64,000 nucleotides of DNA from the NCBI GenBank assembly GCA_964450755.1, contig CAYVDJ010000100.1, forward strand, positions 8,627 through 72,626, written 5' to 3'. Below the pieces are notes generated by a model. It was not told the DNA's origin. It saw only the letters and a program-made list of their open reading frames with translations, and did no database searches. Position numbers and translations under genes: made by a program. Positions 50,938 through 60,362 of this stretch are shown piece by piece. The DNA is from JAADDG01 sp964450755 (lineage in GTDB: Bacteria > Campylobacterota > Campylobacteria > Campylobacterales > JAADDG01). The number at the start of each line of letters is the position of its first letter. Within the stretch, counting starts at the first letter, position 1.

Positions 50938-51864
50938 ATGAAAAAAGTTTACTTTCATAAGAAAGAGAAATATCCTTGGCAAAAGCCTAAACTCAAAGAA
51001 GAAGACCCAAAAGCACTAGCTCTTGTTGAAAAGATCATGAACTCTCCTACCTATAAACTGGCGCAGGAGGATTGGGAATTTATAAATTCCGATGAGGCAA
51101 GGGCGATAAGGCTTCAGCTTGATTATCTAAAACCCGAAATTCAGATGAGAAAATACGGAATCAAATATACTATCGTGGTTTTTGGAAGTTCGAGAATAAG
51201 AGAACGCAAAACGGCAATGAAAAAACTAAAGACGATTCAGAGAGAACTTGATAAAAATCCCGATTCAAAAGAGCTTTTAAGAGAGCTTGACATAGCCAAA
51301 AGAATGCTGAAAAAGAGTGTCTATTACGAAGATGCGCGACATTTTGGAAGGCTGGTGGGCAAAAGCGGAAAAGGTCCCAATGACTGTAAAGTTACTGTTA
51401 TGACAGGAGGCGGACCCGGTATCATGGAGGCAGCAAACAGAGGGGCTTATGATGTGGGAGCCAAAACGATAGGACTAAACATCTCTCTTCCCCATGAGCA
51501 GTATCCAAATCCCTATATAACTCCTGATCTGTGTTTTTTGTTTCACTATTTTGCCATAAGAAAACTTCATTTTCTAAATCGTGCGAAAGCGTTGGTGATA
51601 TATCCGGGCGGATTTGGTACTCTTGATGAACTTTTTGAGACTCTGACTCTCATTCAGACACAAAAAAATCAGGCTATTCCTGTTGTAATGATAGATAAAT
51701 CATACTGGAGCAGGGCGATTGATTTTGATTTTTTAAAAGAGGAGGGAGTGATAAGCGGGGAAGATTTGGATATATTTACATTTGCCAAAAATGCTGTGGA
51801 GGCGTGGGAATATATTTTGGAGTGGTACAAAAAAAGGGATATAGAGCTTTTCAATCACTTTTAG
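50938..51864 (+). CDS. LOG-family (TIGR00730) Rossmann-fold protein
   Basis: 308 residues. An N-terminal helical extension (about 1-120) precedes the LOG core: MTGGGPGIMEAANRGAYDVG and YPGGFGTLDELFETLTLIQT, the PGGxGT(x)xE motif of cytokinin-nucleotide phosphoribohydrolases. Bacterial members cleave AMP and related nucleotides to base and ribose phosphate. Catalytic Arg and Glu seem present. Exact role unknown. Confidence 0.88.
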   Translation: MKKVYFHKKEKYPWQKPKLKEEDPKALALVEKIMNSPTYKLAQEDWEFINSDEARAIRLQLDYLKPEIQMRKYGIKYTIVVFGSSRIRERKTAMKKLKTIQRELDKNPDSKELLRELDIAKRMLKKSVYYEDARHFGRLVGKSGKGPNDCKVTVMTGGGPGIMEAANRGAYDVGAKTIGLNISLPHEQYPNPYITPDLCFLFHYFAIRKLHFLNRAKALVIYPGGFGTLDELFETLTLIQTQKNQAIPVVMIDKSYWSRAIDFDFLKEEGVISGEDLDIFTFAKNAVEAWEYILEWYKKRDIELFNHF

Positions 51865-51865
51865 A

Positions 51866-51871
51866 TATAAT
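51866..51871 (+). promoter_or_regulatory. -10 element for the small-protein/rraA operon
   Basis: TATAAT begins one base after the LOG-gene stop, 21 bases before the next start, with AAAGGAG as ribosome binding site. Confidence 0.5.
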
Positions 51872-51892
51872 AACGATAAAAGGAGAGAAACC

Positions 51893-52102
51893 ATGGATGC
51901 GGAAAAAAAAGAGTTACAATCAAGAAAAAGCGAGATAAAAAAGGAATTGAAACTTCTTTTTAAAGCAAATATGAAGATAACTGATTGGGATATTCCCGAA
52001 GCTGATGATAAAAAAAGTGCGGAGATTTTGGTACAGATATTCCAAGAAGGTCTTGATGAGATCAAAAGGGATATAGAAGAGGGAAAATATAATAATTATT
52101 AA
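51893..52102 (+). CDS. Small charged helical protein, 69 residues
   Basis: Starts ATG 51893 after AAAGGAGAG. The N-terminal third is a highly charged helix (KKELQSRKSEIKKELKLLF) followed by DWDIPEADDKKSAEILVQIFQEGL and a second helix. No membrane segment or known motif. First gene of a run of two small proteins and rraA. Function unknown. Confidence 0.65.
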   Translation: MDAEKKELQSRKSEIKKELKLLFKANMKITDWDIPEADDKKSAEILVQIFQEGLDEIKRDIEEGKYNNY

Positions 52103-52142
52103 CCGACTGCCTGTATATTTTAAAAAATAAAAAGGATAAAAA

Positions 52143-52337
52143 ATGCAAGAGAAGATAGAAAAAGTAAAAGAAGCCGTTAAAAAATCGCAAGAGATAGAAG
52201 ATATGAAAAAGAGTTTGATTTTGGAAAAGATAGAGGAGTGGAAACACGAAGATGAGGCGATGAGCTTGATCCCTGAAAAACTGATGGAACTTGCAGCGGA
52301 GATCAAGCCTATTTTAAAAGAGATAGGGTTGATATAG
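52143..52337 (+). CDS. Small charged helical protein, 64 residues
   Basis: ATG 52143 with AAAAGGAT upstream. Almost wholly helical and charged (QEKIEKVKEAVKKSQEIEDMKKS, then LILEKIEEWKHEDEAMSLIPEKLMELA). It ends 2 bases before rraA. It resembles the previous small protein only in style, not in sequence. Function unknown. Confidence 0.65.
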   Translation: MQEKIEKVKEAVKKSQEIEDMKKSLILEKIEEWKHEDEAMSLIPEKLMELAAEIKPILKEIGLI

Positions 52338-52339
52338 TC

Positions 52340-52816
52340 ATGGGTTTTTTTACAGCAGATCTTTGTGATGAATTTTTTGATTCTGTGAGAGTTTTGGAGC
52401 CGATTTTCAGATCTTACGGCGGTCTTTTGAAGTGTGAAGGAGAGATAGCGACAGTCAAACTTGACGAAGACAACAGTGAACTTATCTCTTTGTTAAAAGA
52501 AGAAGGCAGAGGAAGAGTTGTTGTTGCCGATGCAAACGGGGATTATTGTGCGATAGTCGGAGACAAACTGATGGGTATTGCCAAAAAAAACGGTTGGAGC
52601 GGTATCGTTGTAAACGGTTATGTCAGAGATATTGTAAATACCCAAAATATCGAAGTGGCTCTTTTTGCTCTTGGAACATATCCGAAAAAGAGTACAAAAA
52701 AGGCAAAAGGTCAAAAAGGTGTTGATCTCAATTTCGCCGGAGTTTTGTTTAAAGAGGGTGATTATCTTTATGCCGATGAGGATGGAATCGTTTTGAGTGA
52801 TAAAAAACTTTTGTAA
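52340..52816 (+). CDS. rraA: RraA-family protein (RNase E regulator fold)
   Basis: 158 residues with the RraA fold: TADLCDEFFDSVRVLEPIFRSYGG, VVVADANGDYCAIVGDKL, NGWSGIVVNGYVRDI and DLNFAGVLFKEGDYLYADEDGIVL. Similar proteins act as oxaloacetate decarboxylase/HMG aldolase or bind RNase E; Campylobacterota lack canonical RNase E, so the aldolase or an RNA-helicase partner is as likely. A hairpin shared with nusA follows. Confidence 0.9.
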   Translation: MGFFTADLCDEFFDSVRVLEPIFRSYGGLLKCEGEIATVKLDEDNSELISLLKEEGRGRVVVADANGDYCAIVGDKLMGIAKKNGWSGIVVNGYVRDIVNTQNIEVALFALGTYPKKSTKKAKGQKGVDLNFAGVLFKEGDYLYADEDGIVLSDKKLL

Positions 52817-52827
52817 TCTTCAAGGGG

Positions 52828-52862
52828 AGGTGATATCAAAAAGAGGAAATCTGATATCACCT
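52828..52862. terminator. Bidirectional hairpin between rraA and nusA
   Basis: AGGTGATATCA (52828-52838) and TGATATCACCT (52852-52862) are perfect inverted copies; outer AAGGG/CCCTT may extend the stem. It lies between convergent stops. No long U-tract. Confidence 0.6.
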
Positions 52863-52875
52863 AAAACCCTTTCGG

Positions 52876-54000
52876 TCAGTCTCCAAAAAGATCTTTAAGT
52901 GCATTTATATTTTTTATTACCTCTTCATTCTTTGTTGAAGATACGGCAGGTTGTGGTGATGACTGTTTTATCTCTTTTAACTCTATCTGATGTCCTGTAA
53001 GCATAGATGCCAAACGGATATTGATACCGCTTTTTCCGATAGCTTTTGATTTTTGATCGCTTGGTACCGTAACGACCGCTTTGTCTCCCTCCATCTTAAC
53101 GCTTGATATGATAGCCGGAGCCATTGCTCTTGATACGAATATTTCCGGAACGGATGAGTACTCTATACAGTCTATATTTTCCCCGTCAAGCTCTTTGCTG
53201 ACAGAGTTGATTCTGACCCCTTTTACTCCAACTGTTGCCCCTACCGGATCGATTTTTGAATCCAGTGAAGTCAAAGCCACCTTGGCTCTCTCCCCCGGTA
53301 TTCTTGCCGCTTTTTGGATAAGTATCAGTTCATCTTTTATTTCGGGAACGGCGGTTTTTAGAAGCTCTTCCAAAAATTTGGGTGTTGTTCTTGAAAGCTC
53401 TACGGTCATACCGTCCACCCTGTCGATATTGACTTTTCTTATAACGCTTTTTACGACATCTCCGGGTTTGAACTTTTCACCTTTAATACGGTTTCTTTTT
53501 GGCAGGATTGCCTGAACTTCATCTATCTCTATATAGGTGTTGTCATTTGGATCCACTCTTGTTACGGTTCCAAATACGATTTTTCCTATTTTATTTTTAT
53601 ATTTTTCAAAGATAACTCTCTCCAATGCCCTTTGGATGTGATATTCAAGTTCTCTGTGCAGGGTGGCTGCCGCGGTTCTTCCAAGATTGTCCAACGGAAG
53701 TTCGTAGGTAAGTTCGTCTCCGGCCTCGACATTTGGATCTATCTCTTTTGCCTCTTTTAAAGTTATAAATTTTTCGTGATCAAGCTCTTCTTTGTCATCT
53801 TCGTCCGGTATAACAACCACTTTTTGGAAAAGTTTGAGTTTTTTGTTTTTTTCATCGATTTCAACATCATAATCATACTCTTCTCCATAGATTTTTTTTG
53901 CGGTTCTTATCATGGCAATCTTTAGAGCTTCTTTGACATTTTCTATTTTAAGCCCTTTTTCATGCGCAATAGACTCTATAATATTTACTATTTTTTCCAA
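52876..54000 (-). CDS. nusA: Transcription termination/antitermination factor NusA
   Basis: 374 residues: the N-terminal RNA-polymerase-binding domain (about 1-120), S1 domain (FGTVTRVDPNDNTYIEIDEVQAILP), then KH1 and KH2 (AIGKSGINIRLASMLTGHQIEL). The two acidic C-terminal repeats of E. coli NusA are absent, as usual in this phylum. It pauses polymerase and links to Rho and antitermination at rRNA operons. A 190-base divergent gap separates it from the HP0268-like gene. Confidence 0.95.
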   Translation of the reverse strand: MEKIVNIIESIAHEKGLKIENVKEALKIAMIRTAKKIYGEEYDYDVEIDEKNKKLKLFQKVVVIPDEDDKEELDHEKFITLKEAKEIDPNVEAGDELTYELPLDNLGRTAAATLHRELEYHIQRALERVIFEKYKNKIGKIVFGTVTRVDPNDNTYIEIDEVQAILPKRNRIKGEKFKPGDVVKSVIRKVNIDRVDGMTVELSRTTPKFLEELLKTAVPEIKDELILIQKAARIPGERAKVALTSLDSKIDPVGATVGVKGVRINSVSKELDGENIDCIEYSSVPEIFVSRAMAPAIISSVKMEGDKAVVTVPSDQKSKAIGKSGINIRLASMLTGHQIELKEIKQSSPQPAVSSTKNEEVIKNINALKDLFGD

Positions 54001-54123
54001 ATTATTATTCCTTTGATTTGTTTGAATGATTTTTTAATTTAAATGCAGAAGGCTAAATTCTATCTAAAACGCGCTTTTATTAACATTAAGATAGAGTGAT
54101 TAATAAGTAATTTATACAAAAAT

Positions 54124-54132
54124 TGGTATACT
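54124..54132 (+). promoter_or_regulatory. Extended -10 promoter of the miaB operon
   Basis: TGGTATACT lies 61 bases before the first gene. The early transcript can fold CGCTAC (54135-54140) with GTAGCG (54157-54162), a possible operator or 5' leader stem. Confidence 0.55.
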
Positions 54133-54192
54133 CCCGCTACTTTTTAATATAGTAATGTAGCGAAAATATTTTAAAATGTAAAGGGACATTTG

Positions 54193-54435
54193 ATGAAAAT
54201 AAAATTGGCAAGAGCTGATCTGAGTGCAAAACCAAAAGAGATGGATTTGGAGGAGATTGATAAAATAATAGAAAAAGAGGCTCAAAAGATTTTTTATTTC
54301 GATAAAGAAAATGAGCATAAACAGCTTGTTAAGATGGTAGAACATTTTGAAGACAAGGGAAAAAGTATCTATCTTCGGGAGGTTAGATACGGTTTGGATG
54401 AGGGAGATTATATTTACGAAGTGCATATTTTATAA
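54193..54435 (+). CDS. HP0268-like small nuclease
   Basis: 80 residues from ATG 54193 (GGGA upstream; a TTG three bases earlier is less likely). [49 protein letters not shown] follows the H. pylori HP0268 family, a small Smr/VapD-like metal-dependent nickase and ribonuclease. As in Helicobacter it precedes miaB, here by 11 bases, and heads a seven-gene operon. Function in this organism is inferred from family only. Confidence 0.82.
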   Translation: MKIKLARADLSAKPKEMDLEEIDKIIEKEAQKIFYFDKENEHKQLVKMVEHFEDKGKSIYLREVRYGLDEGDYIYEVHIL

Positions 54436-54446
54436 AAGAGACAAAA

Positions 54447-55751
54447 ATGTCAAATAAACTTTTTATAGAGACTTTAGGTTGTGCTATGAATGTGAGGGAT
54501 TCTGAACATATCATAGCCGAACTTACCAAAAAAGAGAACTATACTTTAACCGGCAGGATAGAAGAAGCCGATCTTATTATCATAAATACATGCAGTGTCA
54601 GAGAGAAACCTGTCCATAAACTATTTTCAGAAATAGGTCAGTTTAAGAAGAAAAAGAGAAAAGACGCAAAAATAGGTGTATGCGGTTGTACGGCAAGTCA
54701 TCTAGGAGAAGAGATTATCAAAAAAGCTCCTTTTGTGAATTTTGTTTTAGGAGCGCGAAATGTCTCTAAAATATCAAAAGCTATAAAAGAGGACAAATAT
54801 GTAGATGTGGATATAGATTATGATGAGAGCGGTTATGCTTTTAGTGATTTTAGAAGCAACCCTTATAAAGCTCTTATCAATATCTCCATAGGGTGTGATA
54901 AAAGCTGCACCTATTGTATCGTGCCAAATACAAGAGGAGATGAGATATCAATTCCATCGGAACTTATTTTACAGGAAGCAAAAAAAGCTGCAAAAGCAGG
55001 AGCAAAAGAGATCTTTTTGCTTGGACAAAATGTTAATAATTACGGTAAAAGATTCAGTGACCCAAATGCCAAAAAGGTTGATTTTTCCGATCTTTTGGAG
55101 ATGGTCTCAGCAATAGACGAGGTTAAGAGAATCCGTTTCACATCACCGCATCCTCTCCATATGGATGATCATTTTTTGGAAGTTTTTGCCAAAAACAGAA
55201 AAATATGCAAATCAATGCATATGCCCTTACAAAGCGGTTCTACCAAAATTTTACAGGATATGAAAAGAGGATATACAAAAGAGTGGTTTTTAAACAGAGC
55301 ATTGAAATTGCGGCAAATGATACCCGATGTTCATATAAGTACCGATATTATCGTTGCATTTCCGGGTGAAGATGAAAAGGATTTTGAAGATACTCTTGAT
55401 GTGATGAGAAAAGTGAGATTTGATCAGATATTCAGTTTTAAATACTCTCCAAGACCATTGACAAAAGCCGCTGAATTTTCAAATCAGATAGATTCCAAAA
55501 CAGCTTCAAAAAGACTCAACAGAGTGCAGGAACTTCATAATGAGATACTAGATGATAAAATATCCAAAGAGGAGGGTAAGATTTATGAAGTCTATTTTGA
55601 AGAGTTAAGAAGTGATAATCAGGTAGCCGGAAGAAGCGATAACAACTATCTTGTTTGTGTCAAAGGAAGTGAGGAACTTTTGGGTAAATTTGCCAAAGTC
55701 AAGATTACAAATCCGAGGAGACTGACTCTTTTTGGGGAAGTGATTGAGTAA
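54447..55751 (+). CDS. miaB: tRNA-2-methylthio-N6-dimethylallyladenosine synthase
   Basis: 434 residues. N-terminal UPF0004 domain with the three auxiliary-cluster cysteines ([25 protein letters not shown] region). Radical SAM motif is C150-DKS-C154-TY-C157. C-terminal TRAM domain ([28 protein letters not shown]). It methylthiolates A37 of tRNAs reading UNN codons. The stop overlaps the next gene by 8 bases. Confidence 0.95.
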   Translation: MSNKLFIETLGCAMNVRDSEHIIAELTKKENYTLTGRIEEADLIIINTCSVREKPVHKLFSEIGQFKKKKRKDAKIGVCGCTASHLGEEIIKKAPFVNFVLGARNVSKISKAIKEDKYVDVDIDYDESGYAFSDFRSNPYKALINISIGCDKSCTYCIVPNTRGDEISIPSELILQEAKKAAKAGAKEIFLLGQNVNNYGKRFSDPNAKKVDFSDLLEMVSAIDEVKRIRFTSPHPLHMDDHFLEVFAKNRKICKSMHMPLQSGSTKILQDMKRGYTKEWFLNRALKLRQMIPDVHISTDIIVAFPGEDEKDFEDTLDVMRKVRFDQIFSFKYSPRPLTKAAEFSNQIDSKTASKRLNRVQELHNEILDDKISKEEGKIYEVYFEELRSDNQVAGRSDNNYLVCVKGSEELLGKFAKVKITNPRRLTLFGEVIE

Positions 55752-56367
55752 AAAAGTAACAAGAAAACTTCTTCTTTATATAGGTCCTTTTCTGGGCTAT
55801 GCTATTATTCGTTTAATCTACTTAACTTGTAAAAAAGAATTTCATATATCTTCCAATATTCCCAAAGAACCGTTTGTGGGTGTGCTTTGGCACGGTGAGA
55901 TGCTAATGCAGCTTTTTATGTATAAAAAATTCAGAAAAAAGGTAAAAACCGTTATAATGATCAGTGAACACTTTGACGGAGAAGTGATCTCAAAGATATT
56001 GAAACTTTACGGTTTTGGGTCTGTCAGAGGAAGCAGCAGCAAAGGTTCTATAAAAGTTTTAAAAGAGGCTTTCAGTGCGATAGACAATGGCTATGATCTG
56101 GCTATAACTCCAGATGGTCCAAGAGGTCCTTATCACTCTTTGGCAGATGGAGTGGTTTTGATAGCACAAAGGAAAAATATGAAAATAATTGCAACAAGAT
56201 ATAAAGCTTCAAAATATTGGCAATTAAATTCATGGGATAAGTTTATCATTCCCAAACCTTTTTCAACACTCTGTTTTTATGCAAGTGAGCCTTTTGCCAT
56301 AGACGGACTTTCCAAAGATGAAGCCAAAGAGCTTATTAAAAAGACATTGGATAAATTTGATGCGTAA
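55744..56367 (+). CDS. DUF374 lysophospholipid acyltransferase-like protein
   Basis: 207 residues. One N-terminal membrane helix ([20 protein letters not shown]), then [16 protein letters not shown] with the HxxxxD-type catalytic His, [15 protein letters not shown] and [21 protein letters not shown], the DUF374 pattern of LPLAT enzymes. It likely acylates a lipid at the inner membrane. TTG start at 55744 overlaps miaB; no ATG fits. Confidence 0.87.
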   Translation: MSKKVTRKLLLYIGPFLGYAIIRLIYLTCKKEFHISSNIPKEPFVGVLWHGEMLMQLFMYKKFRKKVKTVIMISEHFDGEVISKILKLYGFGSVRGSSSKGSIKVLKEAFSAIDNGYDLAITPDGPRGPYHSLADGVVLIAQRKNMKIIATRYKASKYWQLNSWDKFIIPKPFSTLCFYASEPFAIDGLSKDEAKELIKKTLDKFDA

Positions 56368-56809
56368 AATAGGACTTTTTCTTTTTTTTCTTCTGATAAT
56401 GGGGGCAATTGCTCTTTATTTTTATACGAATGAATCCTATAAAAAATCTATTGAAGCCAAATATTTTTATATGAAAGAGGATTATAAAAAAGCCTATCTT
56501 CTCTCAAGAGAAGCTTTTGGAGATGATCCTTATAACAAAATGGCATTTTCCGTTATGACTCAAAGTAAAATTGCTTTTAAATTTCAAGATTATATCAATG
56601 ACGGTAAAAAATACCTTTTAGATATAAAAAGTATCAGTGAGAAAAAGAGTATCAGCAAAGCCGATAAGGTGAGAATAAAAATGATGTGTGAAACTATGAT
56701 GCAAAAATATCAAAATATAAGTCCCACCGTTTTAACCAACAAGGAGCTTTTTAAAGAGGCTACAAAGATATATAAACAGTTTAAACAGATATATGAAGAC
56801 CTTTTTTGA
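56360..56809 (+). CDS. Membrane-anchored helical protein, 149 residues
   Basis: The start is ATG 56360, which opens one membrane helix ([21 protein letters not shown]), giving a signal-anchor protein. An upstream frame start at 56318 would put this helix inside. The periplasmic part looks TPR-like (AKYFYMKEDYKKAYLLSREAFGDDPYNKMAFSVM). It overlaps both neighbours, so it belongs to the operon. Family unknown to me. Confidence 0.7.
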   Translation: MRKIGLFLFFLLIMGAIALYFYTNESYKKSIEAKYFYMKEDYKKAYLLSREAFGDDPYNKMAFSVMTQSKIAFKFQDYINDGKKYLLDIKSISEKKSISKADKVRIKMMCETMMQKYQNISPTVLTNKELFKEATKIYKQFKQIYEDLF

Positions 56810-57641
56810 AAACAAAATTGATGATTTTATAGATTATCTTCAAAATGTAAGGGGCTATACCCTTTTGACCGCTTCTACTTACAGTTTAAACCTCAAAGAA
56901 GCTTTTGAGTTTATAGATATAGAGAGTAGAGATGACGGTTTTTATGAATGGAATCTAACTCCCTACAGAACTTATCTGAAACAGAAGAGTAAAAAAACCG
57001 TTTCTAAAAAGATAAGCATTATAAGGAGTTTTGTCAAATATCTTGAAGAGCTTGATTATAAAATATTTTTAATAGCGGATGAGAGTATCAAGGTTCCAAA
57101 AACGCTTCCAAAGCCTATTTCATTTGAATATATCAAAGAGGCTTTGGAAAAGAGTGATTTAAAAGAGAGAGTTATTGTTTTGCTTTTGTATGGATTGGGG
57201 CTTCGTATAAGCGAACTTGTTAATTTGAGAAAGGCTGATGTTTTACATGAGTGGATCAGGATTACAGGAAAGGGACAAAAAACCAGAGAAATTCCTCTGC
57301 TGCCTTCTATAAGAGAGGAACTTGTTAAATATATTAACATTTATAATATAAATGAGTATTTATTTGAGAAAGAAGGCAAAAGATTAAGTGAAAATAGTTT
57401 AAGATATAATGTTTTAAAAATTTTTAAAAGGATAGGAATAAAAGTGACTCCTCATCAGTTACGCCATTCATTTGCAACAGATCTTTTAAATGAGGGAGGC
57501 AGGATTACAGATGTTGGTAAATTATTGGGACACAGTTCGTTAAGTACAACAGAAGTTTATACAAAACTCAACAACAGATATAAACTGCAAAGTTATATGA
57601 AGTCTCACCCCATGGCAAAGGATATGGATGAATCTCTCTAA
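56793..57641 (+). CDS. Xer-type tyrosine recombinase
   Basis: 282 residues with the N-terminal SAM-like core-binding domain (about 1-90) and a complete catalytic set: R138 in GLGLRISEL, K160 in TGKGQKTREIPL, H221 and R224 in HQLRHSFAT, H247 in LLGHSS and Y256 in EVYTKL. Length matches chromosomal Xer proteins rather than phage integrases. It may resolve chromosome dimers; XerH of Campylobacter and Helicobacter works alone at dif. It overlaps the previous gene by 17 bases and the next by 14. Confidence 0.88.
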   Translation: MKTFFENKIDDFIDYLQNVRGYTLLTASTYSLNLKEAFEFIDIESRDDGFYEWNLTPYRTYLKQKSKKTVSKKISIIRSFVKYLEELDYKIFLIADESIKVPKTLPKPISFEYIKEALEKSDLKERVIVLLLYGLGLRISELVNLRKADVLHEWIRITGKGQKTREIPLLPSIREELVKYINIYNINEYLFEKEGKRLSENSLRYNVLKIFKRIGIKVTPHQLRHSFATDLLNEGGRITDVGKLLGHSSLSTTEVYTKLNNRYKLQSYMKSHPMAKDMDESL

Positions 57642-58644
57642 AAAAATAAAAAGTTTTATTCCTCATCAGTTTATTGCCGTAATTTTAAGTAAAAATGATT
57701 GCCATATAAAGATAGATGTTGTAAAAAGAGGTAAAGTTATCAAAGAGGATGAGACAACTTTTATATTGGGAGAAAAAGATTCTTTAACAAGTGATGCGCA
57801 GGAGTATTTTTCCAATGCCGTTAAAAAATACAAACATACTTATATAAGCGTGTTTTTAAACTCTCTTGGGCAGGGTGCTTTTAGTGGATGTGAAAATGAG
57901 AGATTCAGTACTTTTAATGTGGATGTAAACAATGTAGAGAAGCTTTGTGTGGATAATAACTGGACGGTTTATGCTTCCAAGATAGATATAAATTGGATTA
58001 AAAAACTTTTTTATAAGAGCGGAGTTGATTTTATATACTCTCCTTTTGTGATTTTGTATAGATTTATAGAGGAAGATAGGAAAAAAAGAGAGACTACTTT
58101 ATATATTTTAAATGAGGGTAAGATTCTTGTTATTATTATTATGAAAGAGAATAAATTTTTATACGGTTCTTTCCTCAATTTAGATATAGAAAAAGATCCT
58201 CTTATAGATGAGATTGATTCTATAGATGATGAGAGTGGTGATTCTATCATGTTGGATGATCTTGAAGCTGACAATATGTTTGATGATATTGAAAAACTTG
58301 ATGAAATTTCAGATTTTGAGGATATTGATAATATAACAATGCCGGATAAAGCAGATATAGATGCTATGATGAAAGATGGGGAATTAAATTCGGAAAAATT
58401 TTTGGATATCAATAATCATAGTAAACAAATCATCAACTATCTAAAATCTTCATTGAAAGAGTTTTATGAAAGCAGTTTATATGAAAGCTCTTTTGTTCAG
58501 AGTGTTGAGATTTTTGAATATGAAAGTATCAATTATGAAGTGGTGGATTATTTGGAAAAAGAGCTGTTACTGGATGTGGAAGTAAAAAAAGTGGATATTT
58601 TAAAAATGATAAATGAATTAAGCAAAGAAGAGATTTTACACTGA
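57628..58644 (+). CDS. PilM/GspL-like cytoplasmic actin-fold protein (tentative)
   Basis: 338 residues, no membrane segment. The N-terminus (FIAVILSKNDCHIKIDVVKRGKVIKE) and YISVFLNSLGQGAFSG have the beta-hairpin pattern of an actin-like domain. A very acidic linker (DEIDSIDDESGDSIMLDDLEADNMFDD, about 196-240) interrupts the domain. The last 90 residues resume mixed alpha/beta. ATP-site motifs are not obvious. Its neighbours look like PilN and PilO, which supports a PilM-like role as the cytoplasmic ring partner. This is inference from order and topology. Confidence 0.6.
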   Translation: MNLSKKIKSFIPHQFIAVILSKNDCHIKIDVVKRGKVIKEDETTFILGEKDSLTSDAQEYFSNAVKKYKHTYISVFLNSLGQGAFSGCENERFSTFNVDVNNVEKLCVDNNWTVYASKIDINWIKKLFYKSGVDFIYSPFVILYRFIEEDRKKRETTLYILNEGKILVIIIMKENKFLYGSFLNLDIEKDPLIDEIDSIDDESGDSIMLDDLEADNMFDDIEKLDEISDFEDIDNITMPDKADIDAMMKDGELNSEKFLDINNHSKQIINYLKSSLKEFYESSLYESSFVQSVEIFEYESINYEVVDYLEKELLLDVEVKKVDILKMINELSKEEILH

Positions 58645-59165
58645 TGTACAGTTTTATAAAACCCTATGAAAAACCGCTGATAGGATATGTATTTAGAATA
58701 TGGTTTTTTTTCACGATAATTACACTGATTATTCTGCTTGGTTTTGATATGATACTTGGATATAAAATAAATTCTTTTGAAAAATCTATTATTTCAAATA
58801 ATAAGAGGCAAACACAGTTTTTGATTGATATAGAAACTTTTAAAAAGAAAATAAAGTTTTTGAACAAAGAGAGAAGTTTTGCAAAAGATGTGGAAACTTC
58901 CAATAAATTATTAGTAGAGAGCTTAAAAAATTTTTTTGAATTGATACCCGAACAGATAACTTTGAATAAGATTATAGTTGATAAAAATTCCTTGACTATT
59001 TTTGGGATTACGCCTTCCAAAGATGTGTATAATCTCCTCCTTGCACCTCCTTTGAAATCTATATTTTCTAAAAGTGTTGTTGATTTTTATCTTCAGGATA
59101 ACGGTTGGTATAGATTTGTATCCAAAAATGAGAGTAAAATAGTAAAAAAAGAGGGTAATAAATAA
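58644..59165 (+). CDS. PilN-like bitopic inner-membrane protein (tentative)
   Basis: 173 residues: a short cytoplasmic N-terminus, one membrane helix (about 18-38, FRIWFFFTIITLIILLGFDMIL), a coiled coil (about 45-85), then FFELIPEQITLNKIIVDKNSLTIFGITPSKDVYNLL. That last segment fits the ferredoxin-like domain of PilN. Start overlaps the previous stop by one base (TGATG). Confidence 0.65.
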   Translation: MYSFIKPYEKPLIGYVFRIWFFFTIITLIILLGFDMILGYKINSFEKSIISNNKRQTQFLIDIETFKKKIKFLNKERSFAKDVETSNKLLVESLKNFFELIPEQITLNKIIVDKNSLTIFGITPSKDVYNLLLAPPLKSIFSKSVVDFYLQDNGWYRFVSKNESKIVKKEGNK

Positions 59166-59167
59166 CT

Positions 59168-59701
59168 ATGCAAAAAGAGTTGGAAGAGTTAAATATCGTT
59201 AAAATATTATTGTTTGTATTCTTATATCTGGTAATAATAGTTCTGTTTATAATTTTTTATACGGTTCCTGAGATTAAAACATATAAAACCGAACATATTC
59301 GATATAAAGAGAATTTAAAAAGTTATTATTCTGTTCTCAATAAACATGAGTTATTAAAAAATACTCTTGAGAGCAATAAAAAAACTTATAAAGAACTCTT
59401 AACAGCATTTCGCACACCTTTTAATCAAAAAGATTTTATCTCTTTTTCAAAAAACTATTTTAAAGAAGTTTCCGTTAAAAAAACCAAAGATGTAAAAAAA
59501 GAGGATGAATTTTTGATTTATAGATATAAAATGAACTATATATTAAAGGATATCGATTCTTTATATAAGTTTTTTGACGGATTGAAAAATTATCCTGCTA
59601 TTATAAAGATAGATTTTCCTTTTATTTTAGAATCTTCATCCGATAATATGTTAAAAGGAAAATGTATCATAGAAATTCATGAGAGTAATATCTCTATATA
59701 A
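59168..59701 (+). CDS. PilO-like bitopic inner-membrane protein (tentative)
   Basis: 177 residues: one membrane helix (about 11-32), a coiled coil (about 40-75), and a ferredoxin-like end that includes IDSLYKFFDGLKNYPAIIKIDFPFI and KGKCIIEIHES. This is the PilO layout. The N-terminal cytoplasmic part is short. It ends the operon and overlaps the convergent magIII stop by 8 bases. No pilQ, pilP or pilin follows. Confidence 0.62.
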   Translation: MQKELEELNIVKILLFVFLYLVIIVLFIIFYTVPEIKTYKTEHIRYKENLKSYYSVLNKHELLKNTLESNKKTYKELLTAFRTPFNQKDFISFSKNYFKEVSVKKTKDVKKEDEFLIYRYKMNYILKDIDSLYKFFDGLKNYPAIIKIDFPFILESSSDNMLKGKCIIEIHESNISI

Positions 59702-60362
59702 TATTTTTGATGTGTTCTGTATTTACCTTTTTGCCTTTCATGAAATCTTTACAATACTCTACAATCTTACCGTGAAATCTGGCAAAAATCTGAGTGGTGG
59801 ATATCTCTTTTTCATATAACGGATAGATTTTTTCAAGATTTTCATAGATTCCCTCTTTTAGCCACTCTGTCATTTCATCATAAGTTTCAAATTCAAATCC
59901 AAATGCCGATAAAAGTCTGTGGGTATAACTGTCTCCTACCATTACCTCTTTATAACATCCGTAACAAAGGATTGAATCAGCACTTTCAAAACCGATTCCT
60001 TTTTGTTCTAACAGCCATTGTCTTTGAACATTGTTTTTAAAAGTTTCAAAATTATCAAACTCCTCTTTTATATTTTTACAAAGCGTAATAACTCTTTTTG
60101 CTTTTGTATTATAAAAACCGCTTGGTTTTATCAACTCTCCCAACTCTTTTGTTTGCATCTTTGATATGGAATTTAGATCTAAGATATTTTTATCTCTTAA
60201 ATTCTGTAAGCTTTTTTCAACTTTTTCCCATTTTGTCTGTTGAGTGAGTATAGCTCCTATTACAACTTCAAAAGAGCCACTGTTTGGCCACCAGTAAGGA
60301 TCTCTCTCATCTTTTATATAAGATAACTTTTTCAATGCTTTTAAAAGTTCATAACTGTTCAT
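59694..60362 (-). CDS. magIII: 3-methyladenine DNA glycosylase MagIII
   Basis: 222 residues closely following the H. pylori MagIII pattern: WWPNSGSFEVVIGAILTQQTKWE, helix-hairpin-helix LLEQKGIGFESADSILCY, catalytic D144 in VGDSYTHRLL and the Lys 199 of ARFHGKIVEYC, which is carbamylated in MagIII. The Fe-S cysteines of endonuclease III are absent, as in MagIII. It removes 3-methyladenine. It is convergent with the PilO-like gene and divergent from the rRNA operon. Confidence 0.92.
   Translation of the reverse strand: MNSYELLKALKKLSYIKDERDPYWWPNSGSFEVVIGAILTQQTKWEKVEKSLQNLRDKNILDLNSISKMQTKELGELIKPSGFYNTKAKRVITLCKNIKEEFDNFETFKNNVQRQWLLEQKGIGFESADSILCYGCYKEVMVGDSYTHRLLSAFGFEFETYDEMTEWLKEGIYENLEKIYPLYEKEISTTQIFARFHGKIVEYCKDFMKGKKVNTEHIKNII

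Noticed and set aside
54059..54095. TCTATCT/AGATAGA inverted repeat upstream of nusA
   Set aside because: Seven AT-rich pairs with a long loop are expected by chance in this DNA.
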